DNA of 14,001 nucleotides from Bacteroidales bacterium. Its GTDB lineage: Bacteria > Bacteroidota > Bacteroidia > Bacteroidales > Muribaculaceae. Under the pieces are notes generated by a model, which saw only the letters and a program-made list of their open reading frames with translations, was not told the DNA's origin and did no database searches. Below are positions 7,904 through 14,001 of the stretch, in pieces. Within the stretch, counting starts at the first letter, position 1. Every line of letters starts with the position of its first letter. The DNA is taken from NCBI GenBank assembly GCA_004552395.1, contig SFOK01000039.1, positions 1 to 14,001 on the forward strand, in the 5' to 3' direction. The translations under genes were made by a program, and so were the position numbers.

Positions 7904-7931
7904 TTAGGTGGTAGGCTTTAGGTGGTAGGTC
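7904..7931. repeat. 14-bp tandem duplication (TTAGGTGGTAGGYY x2) between pyrD and tex
   Basis: TTAGGTGGTAGGCT (7904-7917) is followed directly by TTAGGTGGTAGGTC (7918-7931), identical over 12 of 14 positions. A degenerate third piece (TTTGAGG, 7897-7903) precedes them. It lies in the 147-nt gap, 46-73 bp upstream of the tex start as read on the minus strand. No function is shown. Confidence 0.8.
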
Positions 7932-8005
7932 TTATGGAAGTGTGCAGACTGTCATAACGTTACCGCCTATATATTAAAGCGTTGGATAAAGGAGTATCCG
8001 GCGCA

Positions 8006-8917
8006 TCAGATGATCCCTCGGATTTCCGAGAGAGACTTGATCCCCTTGCGCTCGCAGAACTCGGCAATACCGTCGAGCACGCGGACCGAGGCGTCAGGGT
8101 TCACGAAATTGGCGGTGCCGAGCTGCACGGCCGTGGCTCCGGCCATGATAAACTCGAGAGCGTCGGAAGCCGTCATGATGCCGCCAAGACCGATCACCGG
8201 GATAGAGACAGCCTTGGCCACCTGCCAGACCATACGCACGGCGATGGGACGTATGCAGGGACCGGAAAGACCGCCGGTGACAGTGCTCAGGCGCGGACGC
8301 ATCCTCTCCACATCCACAGCCATGCCCAGAAACGTATTCGTGAGCGAGACTGCATCGGCTCCGGCATCTTCTGCCGCGCGGGCTATCGAGGCTATGTCAG
8401 TGACATTGGGCGAGAGTTTCACTATCATGCAGCGGTCCCAGACGCGGCGAACAGCTGCAGAGATCGAGGCCGCGCCTTCGCAAGTGGTGCCGAACGCCAT
8501 GCCTCCCTGTTTTACATTCGGGCAGGATATGTTCACCTCCACAGCCGCCACTTTCTCCAGCGGGAGGAGACGGCGGCATACCTCGGCGTAATCCTCGGGC
8601 GAAGCGCCCGAAACATTCACTATAACCTTGCAGCCGAAATCCTTCACCTGCGGATAGATATTCTCCGCGAAATAATCCACACCCTTGTTCTGGAGGCCCA
8701 CAGCGTTGAGCATACCCGAAGGAGTCTCGGCCATACGCGGGTACGGATTCCCTTCGCGGTGATGAAGAGTGGTGCCCTTCACTATTATTGCGCCGAGACG
8801 GTTTATGTCGAAGATATCGGCAAACTCAGTGCCGTAGCCGAAAGTGCCCGAAGCAGTCATCACGGGGTTGTCGAGCACGAGTCCTCGTCCTATATTAACC
8901 TTAAGATCAGTAGTCAT
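8006..8917 (-). CDS. pyrD: Dihydroorotate dehydrogenase B (NAD+), catalytic subunit PyrD/PyrDB
   Basis: The FMN-binding catalytic subunit (303 residues) of the class 1B enzyme, which oxidises dihydroorotate to orotate in pyrimidine synthesis and passes electrons through PyrK to NAD+. It is a cytosolic TIM barrel. Visible motifs are NPVMTASGTFGYG (17-29), the FMN lysine in VKGTT (K47), GMLNAVGLQNKG (68-79) and NISCPNVKQGG, whose C132 is the catalytic base typical of class 1B enzymes (class 2 enzymes use Ser). The FMN-phosphate loops are present as VIGLGGI and AVQLGTANF. The start lies 9 nt after the pyrK stop, so the two subunits are almost certainly co-transcribed. The length is standard and no defects are seen. 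Confidence 0.95.
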   Translation of the reverse strand: MTTDLKVNIGRGLVLDNPVMTASGTFGYGTEFADIFDINRLGAIIVKGTTLHHREGNPYPRMAETPSGMLNAVGLQNKGVDYFAENIYPQVKDFGCKVIVNVSGASPEDYAEVCRRLLPLEKVAAVEVNISCPNVKQGGMAFGTTCEGAASISAAVRRVWDRCMIVKLSPNVTDIASIARAAEDAGADAVSLTNTFLGMAVDVERMRPRLSTVTGGLSGPCIRPIAVRMVWQVAKAVSIPVIGLGGIMTASDALEFIMAGATAVQLGTANFVNPDASVRVLDGIAEFCERKGIKSLSEIRGII

Positions 8918-8926
8918 AGGGGTCAG

Positions 8927-9700
8927 TTACCATTTAAGATCATTGATATTGAACACCGGACCGTCGGTGCAGACGCAGCGGTGCCCTGTTTTAGTATCCT
9001 CTACGCAGCAGAGACAGGCGCCCAGGCCGCAAGCCATGAGATTCTCAAGGCTAAACCAGCAGTCGATGCCGTGGCGGCGGGCCACCTCGACCACCGCTTT
9101 CATCATCGGCGTGGGACCGCAGCAGAATATGGCGTCGCAGTCGGGATTCTGCAGAGAGCTGTGGTCCGTGACGAACCCTTTCACACCCGCAGAGCCGTCG
9201 GCTGTGGTGAGATCCACACGGCCGTAGAGCGAGAAATGGTCGGCGAGCAGAAGGTCGGTCTGCGCAGCGCCGCCGAGCAGGAAGCGGGGCTCCACGCCCT
9301 TCTCCTTCAGTTTCTTACCCAGATAAAGCATCGGAGCTATTCCCACGCCGCCGCCCACGAGCAGCGGTTTGCGTGCGCCGGTATCCGTGGGGAAGCCGTT
9401 GCCGAGCGGCAGGAGGATATTGTAGCGGTCGCCCTCACGGGAGGCGCAGAGTATGCCTGTGCCCTCTCCTGCCTCTTTTACATAGAGTATCAGCGAGTTG
9501 GAGCTGCGGTCCACATCGTAGATCGATATGGGGCGGCGCAGGAACGTGTCTTTGCCCGTGTCGATACGGATATTGACGAACTGGCCCGGAAGCATCGCGG
9601 GGAGAGTCCGGCCGTCGGCAGGTGTGAGAGTGAGAAGCGCTGTCCTGTTCGGAAAACGCAGACAGGAGAGAGTCCGGAAATCTATAAGTTGTTTCTTCAT
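8927..9700 (-). CDS. pyrK: Dihydroorotate dehydrogenase B (NAD+), electron transfer subunit PyrK
   Basis: The iron-sulfur flavoprotein subunit (257 residues) that carries electrons from PyrD's FMN through a [2Fe-2S] cluster and FAD to NAD+. The ferredoxin-reductase-like FAD domain has RRPISIYDVD (55-64) and a YVKEAGEGTG flavin loop (73-82). The nucleotide domain has LLVGGGVGIAPMLYL (113-127) and AIFCCGPTPMM. The C-terminal cluster motif is C224-x4-C229-x2-C232-x11-C244. Two further cysteines (C231, C242) lie in the same segment, so the exact fourth ligand is uncertain. pyrD follows after 9 nt, and a MerR-type gene ends 51 nt upstream on the same strand. The start ATG 9700 gives the normal family N-terminus. 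Confidence 0.95.
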   Translation of the reverse strand: MKKQLIDFRTLSCLRFPNRTALLTLTPADGRTLPAMLPGQFVNIRIDTGKDTFLRRPISIYDVDRSSNSLILYVKEAGEGTGILCASREGDRYNILLPLGNGFPTDTGARKPLLVGGGVGIAPMLYLGKKLKEKGVEPRFLLGGAAQTDLLLADHFSLYGRVDLTTADGSAGVKGFVTDHSSLQNPDCDAIFCCGPTPMMKAVVEVARRHGIDCWFSLENLMACGLGACLCCVEDTKTGHRCVCTDGPVFNINDLKW

Positions 9701-9751
9701 GACTATGAATTGTCGGGTCAGAGTTCGAGGCTGCGGAGTGCGGCCGGCAGA

Positions 9752-10093
9752 TCAGAGTTTGCGGCCGCCGATAGCGGTGAGCATATCGGCAAGCTGCGAG
9801 CGGACGTCGCGCAGGTCGTCGAGAATTTCCAGGCGCCGCGAGACATTCTGCGGATTTGACTTCAGATACTGTTTGGCCGCATCGATCTTAAGCTTGCGCT
9901 CCTTCACCAGATAGTGGATGATACGCAGTTTCCTGATGTCGGCCGGCCGGTAAAGCCGCGCCTTGGAGGCCGTGCGTGTCGGTTTCAGGTAGGTGTCGAA
10001 TTCGCCTTCCCAGTAACGAAGAGTGGCTGCGGTGACTCCGATGATTTCGGCCACTTCGCGTATCTTGTAGTATTCTTTGTCGAAACTGTCCAT
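9752..10093 (-). CDS. MerR-family transcriptional regulator (one-component HTH protein)
   Basis: A small 113-residue DNA-binding protein. Residues 8-80 form a MerR-type winged helix: YYKIREVAEIIGVTAATLRY is the helix-turn-helix, W28 and the RLYRPADIRKL wing follow, and KLKIDAAKQYL is the helix leading out. The tail (about 83-105, RRLEILDDLRDVRSQLADML) is a likely dimerisation helix. It has no ligand-binding domain and no conserved metal-binding cysteines, so the inducer, if any, is unknown. It sits between the M23 peptidase (23 nt upstream) and pyrK (51 nt downstream), all on the minus strand. This suggests co-transcription, but there is no evidence that it regulates pyrimidine genes. Small MerR proteins of this kind are common in Bacteroidota. 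Confidence 0.88.
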   Translation of the reverse strand: MDSFDKEYYKIREVAEIIGVTAATLRYWEGEFDTYLKPTRTASKARLYRPADIRKLRIIHYLVKERKLKIDAAKQYLKSNPQNVSRRLEILDDLRDVRSQLADMLTAIGGRKL

Positions 10094-10116
10094 GGTTTTG
10101 CTGCGCTTAGTCGGTA

Positions 10117-11085
10117 TCAGTCCATCACATTGCCGGCGTTGGCGGCCATATTGATCATTTCGCGGTATTCTTCCGGGGTGATATCGAGGAAATAATAGTT
10201 GACGGGATTCTGAGGCACATTTTTGAAGCGTACTTCATAGTGGAGGTGCGGACCTGTGGATTTGCCTGTGGAGCCTACCTCGCCTATCTTGTCGCCTCGT
10301 GTCACCTCATCGCCCGGCTTGACGCAAATCTTGCTCAGATGTCCGAAGCGGGTCAGGTAATTGAATCCGTGGTCTATATCTATCATGTTGCCGTAGGCTC
10401 CCGAAGGGCCCGCTTCCGTGACTTTACCGTCGGCTGTGGCGTAGACCGGCGTGCCGTAAGGAGCCGCGAAGTCGAGGCCGGCATGATATTTTGTGCCGCC
10501 GTAGACCGGATCGACTCGATATCCGTAGCCCGAAGAGACGGTATAGTCCGCGATGGAGATCGGGAGTACGGCCGGCACATGGTCGATTTTCCGGCGCTGG
10601 TTCATGGCCGTCTTGCGCAGCTCGTCGAACGAGAGCGACTGAGCGTAGATTCGGCGTTCGAGAAGCTCTATGTCGCGGTTGAGACTGTTGATCATCTGGG
10701 CATTGGAGAGGTTATTGAGTCTCGCGGCTTCCGTGGACTGCTGCAGGCCCGCCACACGCTGGTTGAGTTCCATAGGGTCGATCTGCAGCATGACGCGATA
10801 GAAATTGTCGTCGCGGTTCTGTATGTCGGCCATGATGGCGAGCGCTTCGCTGAGGCGGGCGTTGATGCGCTTCACCTCCTCGCGCAGGCTGCGGTTCTCC
10901 TGAGCCGCATAGTCCTTGTTGTTGATGCCGAAAACAAGGTAGCTGATCCACACGAAGATAGTGGCGAATATGACCCCCCAGAGCACGTAGCGGCCAAGTG
11001 TCATGAGCTTGCTCTTGGCGGAGGGGTAATACCGCTCGAAGTTATCGGTTGACGGGTTGTATATGTAGTGGACTCTGCGGGCCAT
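10117..11085 (-). CDS. M23-family peptidoglycan endopeptidase with membrane anchor and coiled coil
   Basis: A 322-residue protein beginning MARRVHYIYNPS. The frame is open upstream to 11388, but that part runs antisense into alaS and looks non-coding, so ATG 11085 is chosen. A single hydrophobic segment (about 31-52) after a basic N-terminus predicts a signal anchor with the rest in the periplasm. About 60-165 is a heptad-like, charged coiled-coil region. The C-terminal M23 (LytM) domain (about 183-303) keeps the zinc and catalytic residues: H201 and D205 (HAGLD), H249 (GHLS) and H280-L-H282 (GPHLHYEV). It should therefore be an active zinc peptidase cutting peptide cross-links in peptidoglycan, probably during growth or division. 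The merR gene follows after 23 nt. A minus-strand -7 box lies at 11158-11165. Confidence 0.92.
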   Translation of the reverse strand: MARRVHYIYNPSTDNFERYYPSAKSKLMTLGRYVLWGVIFATIFVWISYLVFGINNKDYAAQENRSLREEVKRINARLSEALAIMADIQNRDDNFYRVMLQIDPMELNQRVAGLQQSTEAARLNNLSNAQMINSLNRDIELLERRIYAQSLSFDELRKTAMNQRRKIDHVPAVLPISIADYTVSSGYGYRVDPVYGGTKYHAGLDFAAPYGTPVYATADGKVTEAGPSGAYGNMIDIDHGFNYLTRFGHLSKICVKPGDEVTRGDKIGEVGSTGKSTGPHLHYEVRFKNVPQNPVNYYFLDITPEEYREMINMAANAGNVMD

Positions 11086-11154
11086 ACTTGAGTGCGGGGT
11101 CGGAACAAGCTGCGGACCGGAACGGCCCGGGCATCCGCAGCGCCGATAAATTTC

Positions 11155-11185
11155 TTGCAAATTTAAGCAAAAATCGTTAATTTTG
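11155..11185 (+). promoter_or_regulatory. Bacteroidota-type promoter for alaS
   Basis: TAATTTTG (11178-11185) is an exact match to the Bacteroidota -7 consensus TAnnTTTG. TTG at 11155-11157 (part of CTTG) sits 20 bp upstream, matching the -33 position. Transcription should start near 11191, giving a leader of about 60 nt before the alaS ATG. No Shine-Dalgarno sequence is seen before that ATG, as is usual in this phylum. Confidence 0.75.
11158..11165 (-). promoter_or_regulatory. Possible -7 promoter box for the M23 gene
   Basis: CAAATTTA reads TAAATTTG on the minus strand, matching TAnnTTTG. It lies 72 bp upstream of the M23 ATG. No good -33 TTTG is seen at the expected distance (around 11186-11189), so support is partial. 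It directly abuts the alaS -33 element. Confidence 0.5.
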
Positions 11186-11254
11186 CACCGTTTAAGGCCA
11201 AAATAAAGGTCTTCTCCGAAACGAAAACAGTATCGGTTTATACCATAACATTTT

Positions 11255-13894
11255 ATGAGCAAGTTGACAGCAAACGAGATCAGAGACTCATTCAAAGAAT
11301 TTTTCCGCTCGAAAGGGCATAAGGTAGTACCGTCGGCTCCGATGGTAATAAAGGATGACCCTACGCTGATGTTCACCAACGCGGGCATGAATCAGTTCAA
11401 GGACATAATACTTGGACAGAGGGCTCCCGAGGCGCGCCGCGTCACCGACTCGCAGAAATGCCTGAGAGTAAGCGGCAAGCACAACGACCTCGAAGAGGTG
11501 GGCCACGACACATATCACCACACCATGTTCGAGATGCTCGGCAACTGGTCGTTTGGCGACTATTTCAAGCAGGAAGCAATCGACTGGGCCTGGGAATATC
11601 TCGTGGATGTGCTTGGAATCGACCCTAAACGCCTCTATGCCACAGTGTTCGAAGGCTACGCTCCCGAAGGCCTTGAGCGCGACAACGAGGCCGCCGGCAT
11701 ATGGGAGAAGCACCTGCCCAAGGACCACATAATCAACGGTAACCGTCACGACAATTTCTGGGAGATGGGCGAGACGGGTCCCTGCGGCCCATGCTCCGAG
11801 ATACACATAGACCTGCGAAGCGACGAGGAGCGTGCAGCAGTGAGCGGTGCCTCGCTCGTCAACAAAGACAACCCGCAGGTGATCGAGATCTGGAACCTTG
11901 TGTTCATGCAGTATAACCGCAAGGCCGACGGCTCGCTGGAGCCTCTGCCGGCCAAAGTGATAGACACCGGCATGGGCTTCGAGCGCCTGTGCATGGCTCT
12001 TCAGGGAAAGCAGTCGAACTACGATACGGACGTGTTCACGCCGCTCTTAAACAAGATCAGCGAACTCTCCGGCAAGAAATATGGCGAAGACGAAAAGGTG
12101 GACATAGCCATGCGCGTGATAGCCGACCATGTGCGTACCATCTCATTTTCGATAGCCGACAATCAGATGCCTTCGAACGCCAAGGCCGGCTACGTGATAC
12201 GCCGAATACTCCGCCGCGCCGTGCGCTATGCATATACGTTCCTTGGCCGCAAGGAGGCGTTCATGTACCGGTTGGTGCCTACGCTTGTGGAGCAGATGGG
12301 ACCGTCGTATCCGGAGCTCGTGGCTTCGCAGAAGCTGATCGAGAAAGTGATAACCGAGGAGGAGGAAGCGTTCCTGCGCACTCTGGAGAAAGGTATCGGC
12401 ATGCTCGACAGCATGATAGAGGCAACCAGGCAGAAAGGCGGCACAGTGATCTCCGGCAAGGAGGCATTCGTGCTCTACGATACGTTCGGCTTTCCTCTCG
12501 ACCTCACCGAGCTTATCCTCCGCGAACAGGGCCTGACGGTGAATCTCGAAGAGTTCGACAAGGAGATGCAGCAGCAGAAGCAGCGCGCGCGCAACGCGGC
12601 AACCACCGAGACAGGCGACTGGACCGAAGTGGCTCCCGAAGGTGCTGAGGAGCGATTCGTGGGTTACGACTCCGCTGAGTGCGAGACCTCGATAATCCGC
12701 TACCGCAAAATAAAACAGAAGAACAAAGAGTACTACCAGATACTGCTCACCGAGACACCGTTCTACGCCGAGATGGGCGGCCAGGTTGGCGATTCCGGCA
12801 CACTGACCGACAAAGAGACAGGCGAGACGATCAAGATCATGGATACCAAGAAAGAGAACGGTGTGGGAGTGCACATCTCTGACCGCGTGCCGTCGAATCC
12901 GTCGGCCCGTTTTATCGCCAGGATCGACGCAGAGAAACGCGCCGCCACATCGGCCAACCACTCCGCCACTCACCTTCTCCACGAAGCTCTGCGCGAAGTA
13001 CTCGGCACACATGTGGAACAGAAAGGCTCGCTCGTGACACCCGAGTCGCTCCGCTTCGACTTTTCCCATTTCCAAAAGGTTACTCCCGAGGAGATACGCA
13101 AGGTGGAACATCTGGTGAATAAGAAGATCCGCCAGAGCATACCGCTCGACGAGGTGCGCGAGATGCCGATAGCCGAAGCCCGCAAGCTCGGCGCCATGGC
13201 TCTGTTTGGAGAAAAATACGGTGACAAGGTGCGTGTGGTCCGTTACGGCACGAGCGTAGAACTCTGCGGTGGAACTCATGTAGCCAACACCGGCAATATC
13301 GGTATGCTGCGCATCGTGAACGAGAGTTCCATAGCCGCCGGCATACGTCGTATCGAGGCTGTGACCGGAGCCAATGTGGAGACGATGCTCGACCGGCTCC
13401 AGGACACTATCAAGGATATCTGCACGCTTGTGGAGGCAAGCGGCGACATACGCTGCGCCATCGAAAAGGTTGTAGACAAGAACGCCGACCTTCAGGCTCA
13501 GGTAGACGAATTTGTGAAAGAGCGCACCAGAAATCTGACCAATCAGATACTTGCCAACGCCAAGGAAGTGAACGGAGTAAAGGTAGTTACACTTACCGGT
13601 CCGGTACTTCCCGAGATAGTGAAGAACATAGCATTCAACGTAAGGACACAGTCTCCCGAGAATACTGTGCTTATCGCCACAACAATAAGCGGCGCGAGCA
13701 AGCCCCTTCTCACCCTTATGATCACTGATGATCTTGTGAAGACCGGACTCAACGCCGGCAAGATCATACGCGAGGGTGCCAAGTTTATAAAAGGCGGAGG
13801 CGGCGGACAGCCCTTCTTCGCACAGGCGGGCGGCAAGGATATCGACGGTCTTTCCGCAGCCGGCGACGCCATTTTCAAGGCGCTCAACCTTTGA
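11255..13894 (+). CDS. alaS: Alanyl-tRNA synthetase
   Basis: Full-length class II AlaRS (879 residues), which charges tRNA-Ala and removes mischarged Ser or Gly. The catalytic core has PTLMFTNAGMNQFKD near 36-50, the motif 2 region EMLGNWSFGDYFK, WEMGETGPCGPCSEIH (169-184) and motif 3 GMGFERL (239-245). The editing domain has zinc-site HSATH (H569, H573) and CGGTH (C671, H675), all intact. The C-Ala domain carries the glycine loop GGGGGQPFFAQAGG (847-860). The length matches the family and no frameshift is visible. The start ATG 11255 gives the normal N-terminus (LTANEIRDSFKEFF). It is transcribed divergently from the M23 gene, has its own promoter at 11155-11185, and ends in a strong terminator, so it appears monocistronic. 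Confidence 0.97.
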   Translation: MSKLTANEIRDSFKEFFRSKGHKVVPSAPMVIKDDPTLMFTNAGMNQFKDIILGQRAPEARRVTDSQKCLRVSGKHNDLEEVGHDTYHHTMFEMLGNWSFGDYFKQEAIDWAWEYLVDVLGIDPKRLYATVFEGYAPEGLERDNEAAGIWEKHLPKDHIINGNRHDNFWEMGETGPCGPCSEIHIDLRSDEERAAVSGASLVNKDNPQVIEIWNLVFMQYNRKADGSLEPLPAKVIDTGMGFERLCMALQGKQSNYDTDVFTPLLNKISELSGKKYGEDEKVDIAMRVIADHVRTISFSIADNQMPSNAKAGYVIRRILRRAVRYAYTFLGRKEAFMYRLVPTLVEQMGPSYPELVASQKLIEKVITEEEEAFLRTLEKGIGMLDSMIEATRQKGGTVISGKEAFVLYDTFGFPLDLTELILREQGLTVNLEEFDKEMQQQKQRARNAATTETGDWTEVAPEGAEERFVGYDSAECETSIIRYRKIKQKNKEYYQILLTETPFYAEMGGQVGDSGTLTDKETGETIKIMDTKKENGVGVHISDRVPSNPSARFIARIDAEKRAATSANHSATHLLHEALREVLGTHVEQKGSLVTPESLRFDFSHFQKVTPEEIRKVEHLVNKKIRQSIPLDEVREMPIAEARKLGAMALFGEKYGDKVRVVRYGTSVELCGGTHVANTGNIGMLRIVNESSIAAGIRRIEAVTGANVETMLDRLQDTIKDICTLVEASGDIRCAIEKVVDKNADLQAQVDEFVKERTRNLTNQILANAKEVNGVKVVTLTGPVLPEIVKNIAFNVRTQSPENTVLIATTISGASKPLLTLMITDDLVKTGLNAGKIIREGAKFIKGGGGGQPFFAQAGGKDIDGLSAAGDAIFKALNL

Positions 13895-13925
13895 TTCATA
13901 CGCGCAATAATATTCAATTCCCCAT

Positions 13926-13965
13926 AAAAGGGACTCCGCCTTGACAAAGAGACGGAGTCTTTTTT
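13926..13965 (+). terminator. Rho-independent terminator of alaS
   Basis: GACTCCG (13932-13938) pairs with CGGAGTC (13953-13959) around a 14-nt loop. The flanking AAAAGG (13926-13931) pairs on through two G-U pairs with T13960-13965, which is also the U-tract. It starts 31 bp after the alaS stop. The A-run on the left gives a U-tract on the other strand, so it may be bidirectional. The last 36 bases of the window show nothing recognisable. Confidence 0.88.
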
Positions 13966-14001
13966 GATAAAGGATAGAACTCAGAAGAGACCTCACCTCC
14001 G

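Noticed and set aside
7982..9859. 625-residue plus-strand frame running opposite pyrD and pyrK
   Set aside because: Both opposite genes are certain from catalytic motifs. The long frame is low in recognisable motifs and rich in His/Arg/Ala, as expected for an antisense shadow.
11086..11388. 101-residue N-terminal extension of the M23 peptidase
   Set aside because: It would overlap the start of alaS and both divergent promoter boxes. The downstream ATG at 11085 gives a natural basic N-terminus followed by a signal anchor.
12143..13996. 617-residue minus-strand frame opposite alaS
   Set aside because: It overlaps a full-length, well-conserved alaS and even runs through that gene's terminator. 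No domain is recognisable, so it is an antisense artefact.

Overview
The window reads as a chromosomal housekeeping region of a member of the Bacteroidota, most likely order Bacteroidales (Muribaculaceae-like). The evidence is a Por/type IX secretion (T9SS) C-terminal sorting domain, start codons without Shine-Dalgarno sequences, an exact Bacteroidota-type -7 box (TAnnTTTG) before alaS, a Bacteroidales-type UvrA, and moderately high GC. The family placement is an inference from overall protein flavour and was not tested by a search.

Layout. 1-299 is the C-terminal end of a PDDEXK nuclease of the DUF1016/YhcG family, cut by the window edge. 300-570 has no gene but carries two short tandem repeats: a 12-bp unit twice and a 25-bp unit three times. 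The 25-bp array ends 36 bp before a secreted, T9SS-sorted surface protein (571-1941). After a pyrimidine-rich spacer come uvrA (nucleotide excision repair, 2122-5025) and trxA (thioredoxin, 5110-5406), the latter closed by a terminator. A second hairpin at 5546-5574 appears to stop transcription arriving from the opposite strand.

From 11085 down to 5708, five genes lie head to tail on the minus strand: an M23 peptidoglycan endopeptidase with a membrane anchor and coiled coil, a MerR-type regulator, pyrK and pyrD (the two subunits of NAD-dependent class 1B dihydroorotate dehydrogenase), and tex (S1-domain transcription accessory protein). The first four are tightly spaced (gaps of 23, 51 and 9 nt) and could be one transcript; tex follows after 147 nt. 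alaS (alanyl-tRNA synthetase, 11255-13894) diverges from the M23 gene and ends in a strong intrinsic terminator. The two divergent genes share a near-palindromic AT-rich promoter region in which both -7 boxes are visible.

The genes with a clear assignment are core functions: DNA repair, redox, pyrimidine synthesis, translation and cell wall. I see no CRISPR array, IS element, tRNA, rRNA, prophage or defence island beyond the nuclease fragment, and no convincing new multi-gene system. The points most worth a second look are the 25-bp repeat array before the T9SS cargo gene, the mirrored divergent promoter, and the degenerate first zinc module of UvrA.
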